Shown here: piece after piece, positions 30,951-38,728 of the stretch | How positions within the stretch are numbered: position 1 is the stretch's first letter | Layout: every line of letters begins with the position of its first letter | DNA from: Planctomycetota bacterium | Lineage (GTDB): Bacteria > Planctomycetota > Phycisphaerae > UBA1845 > UTPLA1 | Length of the DNA: 64,000 nucleotides | Assembly: GCA_016235815.1 (NCBI GenBank) | Contig: JACRIM010000023.1 | Span: 62,001-126,000 of the forward strand | Reading direction: 5' to 3' | The notes under the pieces: model-generated | What the model was told of the DNA's origin: nothing | The model's input: only the letters and a program-made list of their open reading frames with translations | Databases searched by the model: none | Made by a program: the position numbers and the translations under genes

Positions 30951-32945
30951 ATGGCAAAACAACGCGTAGCGATGATCGGCGGCGGACTGGCGGGACTCGC
31001 CGGCGCCATGAAACTGGCGGAAATCGGCATCGACGTGGACCTCGTCAGCATGGTCCCCGTCAAACGCTCCCACAGCGTCTGCGCTCAGGGCGGCATCAAC
31101 AGCGTCAACGACACCACCCGCGCCCAGGGCGACGACGAACACAAGCACTTCGACGACTCCGTCTACGGCGGCGACTTCCTCAACCACCAGCCCCCCGTCA
31201 AGGAAATGTGCGACTGGGGACCGGATGTCATCGACCTGCTCGACCGCCTCGGCGTCACCTTCAACCGCACACCCGAAGGCAAGCTCGATCGCCGTCGCTT
31301 CGGCGGCACCCTCTACAAGCGCACCGCCTTCGCCGGCGCGACCACCGGCCAGCAACTCCTCTACGCCCTCGACGAACAATGCCGCCGCTGGGAATCCGAA
31401 GGCAAGATCAAACTCCACGAATACTGGGAGTTCCTCGGCCTCGTCCTCGATGACAACGGCATCTGCCGCGGCTGCGTCATTCAGGACATGTTCTCGATGG
31501 AGTTCCGCACGCTCCGCGCCGATGCCGTCGTTCTCGCCACTGGCGGGTGCGGACTCATCTTCGGCAAGAGCACCATGTCCATGATCTGCACCGGCGGCGC
31601 AAACAGCCGCGTCTATCAGGAAGGCGTGAAGTACGCCAACGGCGAGTTCATCCAGGTCCACCCCACCGCCATCCCCGGCGCCGACAAGCTGCGCCTCATG
31701 AGCGAGAGCGCCCGCGGCGAAGGCGGCCGCGTCTGGGTGCCGCGCACCCCACAAGACCCGCGCGACCCGCTCACCATCCCCGAAACCGAGCGCTACTACT
31801 TCCTCGAAGAGCGCTATCCCAAGTATGGCAACCTCGTCCCGCGCGACATTGCGACCCGCGAAATCTTCGACGTCTGCGTCAACGGCGGCCTTTCCGTCGA
31901 AAAAGAAAACCTCTGCGTTTATCTCGACGTGACCCATCTGCCCAGCTCCACCCATCACAAGCTCGACGGCATCCTCGAGATCTACGAAAAGTTCCAGGGC
32001 GCCGACCCGCGCAAGGTGCCCATGAAGATCTTCCCCGCCGTGCATTACTCGATGGGCGGCCTCTGGGTCGACTACGACAAGAACCCGCAGACCGGCGGTC
32101 TTGTCCAAGGCTCGCCGAAAAATCAGATGACCAACGTCAAGGGCGTCTACGCCATCGGAGAGGCCGACTACCAGTACCACGGCGCCAATCGTCTCGGCGC
32201 GAATTCACTGCTCTCGTGCATCTTTGCCGGCCTCGTGGCCGCGCCCGGTATTGCGAACTATTTGGAATCAACCAAGAAGTCGAGTGCGGCCGACATGCCC
32301 GCGAGTCTGTTCGACGGCGTGCAGCGAAAGCACAAAGATCGCTACGACGCCCTCATCGCCCGCACCGGTGAGGAAAATCCCTATCACATCCACGCCGAAC
32401 TCGGCCGCACCATGACGGAAAACGTCACCGTCGTGCGCTACAACGACAAGATCAAGCAGACGCTGACCAAGATCGACGAACTCAGCGAGCGATTCAAGAA
32501 GGCCCCGCTCTCCGACAAGGGCCACTGGACGAATCAGAACCTCTCCTTCACCCGCGCCCTCGGCGACATGCTCATCCTCGCCAAAGTCATCGCTCAAGGC
32601 GCACTGCAACGCGACGAATGCCGCGGCGCACATTACAAACCCGACTTCGACATCGAAGGCCTCGACCCCGCCGCCGGCGACCTCACCGGCCAGGCCCGCA
32701 AGTGGTGCGAACAATTCAAAGTTCGCAACGACACATGGCTTAAGACCACCATCGCCGAACACACGCCAAGCGGCCCCAAGATGTCTTACGAAGAAGTGGA
32801 CACCACCCTCATCCCGCCGCGCCCGCGCACCTACGGCCTCAAGGGCGCCGAAGAAATCGAACGCCTCTGGAAAACCGAATTCAGCGGCAGCGCCGGCGTC
32901 CCCTCCGCCTCACGCCCCAAACAAGCCGCCGCGGCGGGTGTCTGA
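30951..32945 (+). CDS. sdhA: Succinate dehydrogenase/fumarate reductase flavoprotein subunit
   Basis: FAD-containing catalytic subunit that oxidises succinate (or reduces fumarate). The dinucleotide motif is GGGLAGLAGA (10-19). The covalent-FAD histidine is H41 in KRSHSVCAQGGIN. Substrate-site segments include HPTAIPGADKL, SESARGEGG and HYSMGGLWVDYD, and the C-terminal helical domain carries FTRALGDMLILAK. At 664 residues it is of the longer type seen with cytochrome b type B complexes. No sdhB or sdhC flanks it: an ABC permease lies before and a toxin-antitoxin pair after. The C-terminal Ala-rich tail is extra. Confidence 0.94.
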   Translation: MAKQRVAMIGGGLAGLAGAMKLAEIGIDVDLVSMVPVKRSHSVCAQGGINSVNDTTRAQGDDEHKHFDDSVYGGDFLNHQPPVKEMCDWGPDVIDLLDRLGVTFNRTPEGKLDRRRFGGTLYKRTAFAGATTGQQLLYALDEQCRRWESEGKIKLHEYWEFLGLVLDDNGICRGCVIQDMFSMEFRTLRADAVVLATGGCGLIFGKSTMSMICTGGANSRVYQEGVKYANGEFIQVHPTAIPGADKLRLMSESARGEGGRVWVPRTPQDPRDPLTIPETERYYFLEERYPKYGNLVPRDIATREIFDVCVNGGLSVEKENLCVYLDVTHLPSSTHHKLDGILEIYEKFQGADPRKVPMKIFPAVHYSMGGLWVDYDKNPQTGGLVQGSPKNQMTNVKGVYAIGEADYQYHGANRLGANSLLSCIFAGLVAAPGIANYLESTKKSSAADMPASLFDGVQRKHKDRYDALIARTGEENPYHIHAELGRTMTENVTVVRYNDKIKQTLTKIDELSERFKKAPLSDKGHWTNQNLSFTRALGDMLILAKVIAQGALQRDECRGAHYKPDFDIEGLDPAAGDLTGQARKWCEQFKVRNDTWLKTTIAEHTPSGPKMSYEEVDTTLIPPRPRTYGLKGAEEIERLWKTEFSGSAGVPSASRPKQAAAAGV

Positions 32946-33010
32946 TAATAGGATGTCAGAATACAGGGTGTTGTTTGCCCTCGCTGCGCACCGGACGACT
33001 GGCAATACGC

Positions 33011-33016
33011 TATAAT
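33011..33016 (+). promoter_or_regulatory. -10-like element upstream of the AF2212-like antitoxin
   Basis: Consensus TATAAT, 28 nt before the antitoxin ATG, with a TTGAGG ribosome binding site in between. No clear -35. It would give the toxin-antitoxin pair its own promoter, separate from sdhA. Confidence 0.4.
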
Positions 33017-33044
33017 TGGCAGTGGTACATTGAGGTGAATTGAA

Positions 33045-33272
33045 ATGACACGCAGGCTTGAGGCAATTTTTGAAAACGGCGTGTTGCGACCCGTGACACC
33101 CTTGGAAGGTGTGGCGGAGTCCTCGCGCGTCGTGATCAACCTGGAACCATGTCAGGGGGCGGGCCACCCATTTGTCAATTCGTTCGGCATCATGCCCGAC
33201 GAGGACGCCGCTGAAATGCAACGGATTATCGAAGAGGAATTCGAACAGGTAGACCCGCGTGACTGGCGATGA
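33045..33272 (+). CDS. AF2212-like (DUF104) antitoxin
   Basis: A 75-residue protein that opens with the DUF104 signature RLEAIFENGVLRPVTPLEGVAESSRVVINLE, a small beta-barrel. The acidic C-terminal half (EEEFEQVDPRD) is likely the toxin-binding tail. The PIN-domain toxin gene overlaps its end by 14 nt, the classic order antitoxin then toxin. Confidence 0.85.
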   Translation: MTRRLEAIFENGVLRPVTPLEGVAESSRVVINLEPCQGAGHPFVNSFGIMPDEDAAEMQRIIEEEFEQVDPRDWR

Positions 33273-33681
33273 GTTTGCAATTGACACCAATCAGGCAATC
33301 GCCGTTCTGAACAAAAGAATTCCGTCGGGTGCCCTAGTATCCGAAAATTCGGTTTGCTATCTCCCGATACCCGTGATTGGCGAACTTCGATTCGGCGCGC
33401 TAAATTCGGATCGAGTCGAAGAGAATCTCGAACGAATTGATAAGCTCATCATGGACTGTCGCGTGTTGCCGGTCGATCTCGAAACGACCGAGTATTACGC
33501 GAGAATTCGCCGAGATCTGCGACAACAAGGCACGCCGATTCCTGCGAATGACCTCTGGATCGCCGCGATCTGTGTTCAACACAACATCCCCATTGTTACC
33601 GCCGACGGACACTTTGATCTTGTCCCGGGATTGGTCATTCGTCGCGACGACAAGCCCGACCGTTCGCAGCCAAATTCTTAG
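33259..33681 (+). CDS. PIN-domain toxin (VapC family)
   Basis: A 140-residue RNase of the VapC type. The four acidic PIN residues can be placed: D9 in FAIDTN, E42 in VIGELRFG, D98 in PANDLWIAA and D116 in VTADGHFD. The GTG start overlaps the antitoxin gene by 14 nt. VapC toxins cleave specific tRNAs or rRNA when freed of antitoxin; the target here is unknown. Confidence 0.88.
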   Translation: MTGDEFAIDTNQAIAVLNKRIPSGALVSENSVCYLPIPVIGELRFGALNSDRVEENLERIDKLIMDCRVLPVDLETTEYYARIRRDLRQQGTPIPANDLWIAAICVQHNIPIVTADGHFDLVPGLVIRRDDKPDRSQPNS

Positions 33682-33698
33682 CCGCGATCACAATCTCT

Positions 33699-33723
33699 GG
33701 ATATACTCCCGCGGGAGATATCC
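33699..33723. promoter_or_regulatory. Palindrome overlapping a -10-like element
   Basis: An imperfect palindrome with arms GGATAT/ATATCC around a CTCCCGCGGGAG core covers TATACT at 33702-33707, just before the lipoprotein ATG at 33727. It could be an operator or part of a short 5' hairpin. Confidence 0.3.
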
Positions 33724-33726
33724 TTC

Positions 33727-34662
33727 ATGAGTAACCGCACCGCAAACCGCCGCTGTTCTCCTGCAAGGGTATCTGCAACCTTGATGACTGTCGTACTGCT
33801 CGCGACCCTCACCGGCTGCCCCCCCCAATCCGGCATCAATCAAAACGCTTCCCCGCTTCCCCCGCGAACCACCGCCGCCATCGTCTCCACCATCAACGAC
33901 AACGCCGCAAAACTCGACCGCGCCCTCTGGGCCGGCCACATCAACGTCAACGCTCGAATCCGCGACGACCGCAAAAAACCGCACGAATACAACCTCGAAG
34001 GCACGCTGCTTTTCCGCGCCCCGCGCGATCTGCGCATCGACCTTCGCCATGCCCTCAGTGAGCGCGTCATGGGCATCGGCTCCAACGAGAGCGAGTATTG
34101 GGTCTGGATCGAACCCGACCTCGGACTGCTCCGCTGGGGACGCCACGTTTATGCCGACAAACCCTGCGCCGAAAAAATCCCCGTCCGCCCCGATCAACTC
34201 GCCGCCATCCTCGGCTTCGGCGGACTTCCAGGCCCCGGCAGCGATCTCGTCGGCCCCACGCGAAAATCAGGCCGCGAGTTCGACATCCTTGCCTATTCCA
34301 AACGCATGCCTGCCAATGCAGGGCAGCTCAATCGCAAGTACTTCATCGACCGCAAGCCGCCCCACCTCGTCCGCCTCGTCGCCTTCTACGACGAATTCGG
34401 CCGGCGCGTGATGAGCGCGATGCTCGACGACCACCGCCCCGCATGGAAAGACGGCCCGCTCGTGCCGCATCAGATCAACATCAGTTGGCCCGCCGACGAC
34501 GGCAACTTCAATCTCTCCGCACTCGCCATCGAAGGCCGCACCACCGTCAGCCCGCGCGCCTTCAATCGCCCGACGCCCGCCGAGCTTCCATCAGGCGTTC
34601 GCGACGTCATCCAGGTCGACGCTGCCTGCGACACTCAGACGCCCACCGCGCCCGCAAATTGA
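33727..34662 (+). CDS. Predicted outer-membrane lipoprotein, LolA/DUF4292-like
   Basis: A 311-residue lipoprotein with signal sequence ending TLTGC (cysteine at about residue 31). The body contains beta-strand patterns such as HINVNARIRDD, EGTLLFRAPRDLRID and VRLVAFYDEFG, resembling LolA/LppX-type half-barrel proteins that bind lipids. I place it only loosely in that fold. The RDD protein gene follows by 23 nt and the HEAT-like gene after that, suggesting a small envelope operon. Confidence 0.65.
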   Translation: MSNRTANRRCSPARVSATLMTVVLLATLTGCPPQSGINQNASPLPPRTTAAIVSTINDNAAKLDRALWAGHINVNARIRDDRKKPHEYNLEGTLLFRAPRDLRIDLRHALSERVMGIGSNESEYWVWIEPDLGLLRWGRHVYADKPCAEKIPVRPDQLAAILGFGGLPGPGSDLVGPTRKSGREFDILAYSKRMPANAGQLNRKYFIDRKPPHLVRLVAFYDEFGRRVMSAMLDDHRPAWKDGPLVPHQINISWPADDGNFNLSALAIEGRTTVSPRAFNRPTPAELPSGVRDVIQVDAACDTQTPTAPAN

Positions 34663-34685
34663 CCCGAACCCCCCGTGCACGAATA

Positions 34686-36329
34686 ATGCAACCAATGCCC
34701 TCCCAACTAAGAACCGCTCTCCTCATTTTCCTTGGATCAATCACCGCGCCCGTCATTGGTGAAGAATCGTGGAAGCCCGCGAAGCTCTGGGTCGCCGGGA
34801 CCGACAACTCCACCTGGGTCGCCGCTCGAAACGCCGGCTCATCGGGCCTGCCCATCGTGCAACTCTGGTACTCCGCCAAAGAGAACACCACGCCTTCCCA
34901 ATCCCTCTACCTTCCACCCGTCTCCGGCGACCCGTTGCAAATCGTCGCTGACACGCAAGCCCTTCGCGTCCTTTATGGCAACCTCACCGCCTGCGACTAT
35001 TTCGGAGACCGACCCTACAGTCCCGGCGCGCTCTGGCGCGGCGAATGCCGCGGCCGCCCGCTCGCATGGGGCGGCGATGCCACCATGCCCATCATCTGGG
35101 CCATGGTCGCGACCGAACAACTCGAAAAGCCCGCCGCCACCGACGACGGCAACGACGACCTCGTCGTTCGCCCGATTCCAAGAACGCGGCTCACCCTCCT
35201 CAAGCTTCAATCCGGCCAGTGGACGCGCCACGACGGCCCCGACATTCCCGCCGGCGCATCGGCTCACTGGATCACATCCCGCGCCGGCTCACCGCGCGCG
35301 TTTTGGATCGCCGATGGAAAGCTTTTCACCGCCCGCCGCGCCGATGACGACTGGTCCAAACCGCAGGAAATCCCCACCGACTCCGCCGATCTGCGCTACG
35401 GCTGGGCCGGCACCTCCGCCGACGGCGCAGCGTTCATCGTTGGCAAGCGGCTGGACGCCAATCGATATGAGCTTCACCTGTTGCTCGAAAAGTCGGGCAC
35501 TTGGTCCGACGCCGGCGCCCTGCGCGAAGGCAACGAGTCGCTCGTCATCGACCCCGAAACCGCCGGCATCGGCATCGCCCGCGGCCAGCTCGCCGTGGCC
35601 CGACCGACCACGACCGGCGAAGTCGAATTTGGCACCGCCGCCCTCGGCGTTTCGCCGGCAATGCGATTCAATACCCTTTCACTCAGCCGCGCTGATTTTC
35701 AACCGCAATCGCAGTGGGGCGAAGCGTTCACGCTCACCCTGTGCCTCGTCGTCATGACCATCGCCATGTGGACGCGCCGCGACTTGGCCGTGCAGGTGCT
35801 TCCACTGCCGAAGGGTCTGCGCCTCGCCATGGTCTGGAAGCGCGTGATCGCAGGGCTGATCGACATGGTCCCCGCCATCGTGCTCACCCTTCCGTGGTGG
35901 TATCCAAAAATCGTCGCCCTCGGTCTCGAAGGCCGCACCTCCTTCACGTCCGAAGAGCTGATCCTCATCGATAACCAGACAACCCTTGAGCGTTACGCCA
36001 CCTACGCCGCCTACGGCCTCTGGTGTTTCATCTGGGAACTTTTCCTCGCCAGAACACCGGGCAAGCTCTTGCTCGGCATTCGCGTCATCAGCGTCGACGG
36101 AGCGCCTCCCGGCCCGCGCCAGTGCCTCCTCCGCAACGCCGTGCGCACGCTCATGGTCGCTCTCGGCGCAACAGGCTTCCTCGTCACCATCATGTCCATC
36201 GTCATCGTCACGCGCAATCGCCAGCGCACCGGTGATCTACTCGCCCGAACACTCGTCGTCGAATCGGGTGAGCCTCCACCGCCAGTGCCCGAGCCAATTG
36301 AAGACGACCGCATGGGCCCGTTCGACTGA
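34686..36329 (+). CDS. RDD family membrane protein with large extracytoplasmic domain
   Basis: A 547-residue protein with a signal peptide, then about 330 residues of beta-rich extracytoplasmic sequence that may be a propeller. A membrane helix follows (FTLTLCLVVMTIAMW), then a C-terminal RDD-like domain (KRVIAGLIDMVPAIVLTL, TPGKLLLGIRVISVDG, QCLLRNAVRTLM). The 'RDD' positions read R..AG.ID. The function of RDD proteins is generally unknown; some are ion transporters. The ATG at 34686 is chosen at the signal peptide, although the frame is open through the upstream gene. Confidence 0.75.
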   Translation: MQPMPSQLRTALLIFLGSITAPVIGEESWKPAKLWVAGTDNSTWVAARNAGSSGLPIVQLWYSAKENTTPSQSLYLPPVSGDPLQIVADTQALRVLYGNLTACDYFGDRPYSPGALWRGECRGRPLAWGGDATMPIIWAMVATEQLEKPAATDDGNDDLVVRPIPRTRLTLLKLQSGQWTRHDGPDIPAGASAHWITSRAGSPRAFWIADGKLFTARRADDDWSKPQEIPTDSADLRYGWAGTSADGAAFIVGKRLDANRYELHLLLEKSGTWSDAGALREGNESLVIDPETAGIGIARGQLAVARPTTTGEVEFGTAALGVSPAMRFNTLSLSRADFQPQSQWGEAFTLTLCLVVMTIAMWTRRDLAVQVLPLPKGLRLAMVWKRVIAGLIDMVPAIVLTLPWWYPKIVALGLEGRTSFTSEELILIDNQTTLERYATYAAYGLWCFIWELFLARTPGKLLLGIRVISVDGAPPGPRQCLLRNAVRTLMVALGATGFLVTIMSIVIVTRNRQRTGDLLARTLVVESGEPPPPVPEPIEDDRMGPFD

Positions 36330-36335
36330 TATAAT
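36330..36335 (+). promoter_or_regulatory. Consensus -10 element, leaderless arrangement
   Basis: TATAAT ends 7 nt before the ATG at 36343. It overlaps the stop codon region of the RDD gene. No ribosome binding site is present. Confidence 0.4.
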
Positions 36336-36342
36336 CAGCACC

Positions 36343-37032
36343 ATGCATGAACGCGCGTTCACATGGATTGCGGTCCTCCTCTGCACCGCCGCCATGGCCG
36401 ACGGACCGACCACCACCACCTCCGCGCCGACCTCGCGCCCCGCCCCGCCCGAAATCGCCGCCCAGCTCGTCGCCCTGCGCTCCAAGAGCTTCAAGACGCG
36501 CGAGCTGGCCCAGGAAAAACTCCGCCGCGCCGGCAACGAAGCCCTGCCCTTCGTCATTCCACTTATCGCCGACACCGATGACGAAGTCGCCTCCCGCGCC
36601 GTAGAGATCGTCGGCAAACCCGCCGACCCCGCCCTTCGCGTCGAAGCGGCCATTCAACTCCTCGCCACCGCCGACCCCGACCTGATGGAACGCGCCGTCC
36701 ACATGCTCTACGAAAACCCCATCGCCGTCGGCGACCTGTTTGCCGCCCGTACCAAGAATGACAAGGGCGTGCAGCGCATCATCACTGAGCCGATCGCCCG
36801 GCATCTCAGCGCATCGATCAAGCGCATCCGAAACTTCCAAACCCATTACGACAAAATCGCCGACGAAAAACCCGAGGCCGCCGAGAAGCAAAAGAAAATG
36901 AGCGAAGAAACCAACGGCTACGAGGCCGAGGCCGCCTACTGGACCGCCTACGAAGCCCTCCTCGAATACCGTCGCCAACTCATCTCGGAACCAAAAGACC
37001 CGCCGGCCCCCGCATCACAGCCCGGCGAATAA
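36343..37032 (+). CDS. Secreted HEAT-repeat-like protein
   Basis: A 229-residue protein with a short signal peptide (FTWIAVLLCTAAMADG), a Thr/Pro-rich linker, then helical segments (FKTRELAQEKLRRAGNEALP, DTDDEVASRAVEIV) typical of HEAT-like repeats. A charged coiled-coil-like C terminus follows. It probably acts as a binding scaffold in the envelope. The stop abuts exactly the stop of the convergent GT4 gene. The preceding -10 element suggests a promoter of its own in addition to read-through. Confidence 0.65.
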   Translation: MHERAFTWIAVLLCTAAMADGPTTTTSAPTSRPAPPEIAAQLVALRSKSFKTRELAQEKLRRAGNEALPFVIPLIADTDDEVASRAVEIVGKPADPALRVEAAIQLLATADPDLMERAVHMLYENPIAVGDLFAARTKNDKGVQRIITEPIARHLSASIKRIRNFQTHYDKIADEKPEAAEKQKKMSEETNGYEAEAAYWTAYEALLEYRRQLISEPKDPPAPASQPGE

Positions 37033-38262
37033 TCAAAACTTCATCGGCCGTCCGAGCATCTCCCCATACCCCTTCAACAACTTCCTCGCCTCCACGTCCC
37101 AGTTCAACTCCTCCGCCGCCTTCGCGCACGCCGCCCGCATCCGCGCAAGCGTTTCCTTATCCGCTGCGAGCTTGTTAATCGCCTTCGCCATCCCCTCGGG
37201 CGTCGACAAATCCCCAACCACCACGACGCCGTACCGCTCACCCATCTCGCGAAAGAAAACGAGATCATGCGCCACGATCGGCACCCCCGACTGCACATAC
37301 TCAAAAAACTTGTTCGGCGAGCACAGCGTGTGATTCAGATCGATCGGCTGATACGGAATTACGCCCACATCCGCGCCCGCCGTCAGCGCAAGAATCCGAT
37401 CCGGCTCCACCCGCCCCAGGAACTTCACCTTGTCCGCCCACGGCCTGCCCTCAACAATCGCCCGCAGGTCCGCCTCATGCACGCCGTATCCGATCATCAA
37501 GAGATACGTGTTCGCCGGAAGAAACTCTGCCGCACGAACCAGCGTCGTCAGATTCCGCTCCGCGCTGATCCACCCCTGATACAAAATCACCTGCGCATCC
37601 GCCGGCACACCCGCCATCGCCCGCAAATCCGCCCGACTCGTCGCATCAAACCCAATCGGCGGCGGATCGGCGCAGTTCATCAGCACCAGCGGCCGCTTGC
37701 CATACAGCGTCTTGTAATGATCGGCGATAGCCCCGTTCACCGTCATGAACAGCGACGTGGCGGGCACATGCCGCGCCTCCTCCCGCGCCAGTCTCCGTCG
37801 CACCCGCGGCGGCAGCGTCTCCTGCTCGTAGTAAATCTCATGCGCATCAAACACCAGCGGCACGCTCCACCGCCTCGCCAAGATCGCCCCGTGCTTGAGC
37901 AGCGGCAGATCATGCACATGCACCACATCCGCCGGAAACCGCTCGGCCTGCGCCAGGACAAACGTGTCATACGGCTTGATCGAAAGCCCGCGAATGATGA
38001 ACTTCATCCAGATCCGATTCACCACCATCTTCAAGGTGTCGTTGTCCGGCAGCCTCGCCCGGATTCGCCGAAGCCGCGTGTCGTCCCAGTCGAACTGTGT
38101 GCGAACGATCCGCACGCCCTCCCAGTCATACTCCTCCGCCTTGGCGCATTCGAACCCCGCCAACAGCGTCACCCGCACCCCCGCCCCGACCAATGTGCGC
38201 GCCTGCTGCAACACCCGTCGATCGATCATCTGACAATCGGGGACCAGCATCAGGACGTGCAT
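37033..38262 (-). CDS. Family 4 glycosyltransferase
   Basis: A 409-residue GT-B fold enzyme. The N-terminal domain begins MHVLMLVPDCQMIDRRV and contains ADVVHVHDLPLL. The C-terminal nucleotide-sugar half has QGWISAERNLTTLVRAA and the donor-binding SPNKFFEYVQSGVPIVA, with the conserved Glu of GT4. It likely transfers a sugar to an exopolysaccharide or lipid carrier; donor and acceptor cannot be told. It stands alone on the minus strand. Confidence 0.9.
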   Translation of the reverse strand: MHVLMLVPDCQMIDRRVLQQARTLVGAGVRVTLLAGFECAKAEEYDWEGVRIVRTQFDWDDTRLRRIRARLPDNDTLKMVVNRIWMKFIIRGLSIKPYDTFVLAQAERFPADVVHVHDLPLLKHGAILARRWSVPLVFDAHEIYYEQETLPPRVRRRLAREEARHVPATSLFMTVNGAIADHYKTLYGKRPLVLMNCADPPPIGFDATSRADLRAMAGVPADAQVILYQGWISAERNLTTLVRAAEFLPANTYLLMIGYGVHEADLRAIVEGRPWADKVKFLGRVEPDRILALTAGADVGVIPYQPIDLNHTLCSPNKFFEYVQSGVPIVAHDLVFFREMGERYGVVVVGDLSTPEGMAKAINKLAADKETLARMRAACAKAAEELNWDVEARKLLKGYGEMLGRPMKF

Positions 38263-38308
38263 ACGCTATTCCTATGGGAGCGTCGGTTGCGGGCAACTCC
38301 CAATGTGG

Positions 38309-38379
38309 CACCGGTTTGCAACCGGTGTTCAGGCACCGGTTTACAACCGGTGATCTGTACGACAGGTTTTCAACCTGTC
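38309..38379. repeat. Three tandem 19-bp palindromes with core GGTTTnCAACC
   Basis: Palindromes at 38309-38327 and 38334-38352 share ACCGGTTTnCAACCGGT. A third at 38361-38379 changes the outer bases to GACAGG/CCTGTC but keeps the core. Compensatory changes in both arms mean the hairpin is conserved rather than the sequence. Start-to-start spacing is 25 and 27 bp. Confidence 0.75.
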
Positions 38380-38436
38380 GATAGGTGGTCCGTGCGAAAC
38401 CCTTTCCTGCACCCCACTTCCCTGCAAATGCGGGCT

Positions 38437-38460
38437 GGTACGAGAATCCCTTCTCGTACC
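38437..38460. repeat. Perfect hairpin, 10-bp stem and 4-nt loop
   Basis: GGTACGAGAA and its exact complement TTCTCGTACC flank TCCC. It lies between two copies of the 13-bp direct repeat CTTCCCTGCAAAT. No T-tract follows, so it is unlikely to be a terminator. Confidence 0.6.
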
Positions 38461-38728
38461 CCTACTTCCCTGCAAATCTAAGCGATTTTTTCTTGGCCCG
38501 CTCCGAAAACGAATGGTATGCTTGGGGTGTCCTACTCCCGCCGTGGGTTGGCGTGCACCGGGCAAGCCGAGCGTTACGTCAACCCACGCGATGTTATCAA
38601 TTCCCCGAGCCGGCATATCGCATACATCTCCGGCATTTTCCCAACCTATGATGGGTCGCCTTGTCCCACCGTATCGCTCGCGTAAAATGCGCTGGTTGCA
38701 CGATACACATCAACAGACTTTCAACGTC

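Larger units (their letters stand above)
38263..38728. other. Intergenic region rich in hairpin-forming repeats
   Basis: The 466 bases between the divergent GT4 and phosphodiesterase genes hold no convincing gene. They carry three consecutive 19-bp palindromes (38309-38379), a 24-base hairpin at 38437-38460, the direct repeat CTTCCCTGCAAAT (38417-38429 and 38464-38476) and an inverted repeat at 38542-38588. No clear promoter was seen. Confidence 0.7.

Noticed and set aside
38309-38379. Possible CRISPR array
   Set aside because: The three repeats are palindromes with only 6-8 bp between them, too short for spacers, and no cas genes are present.
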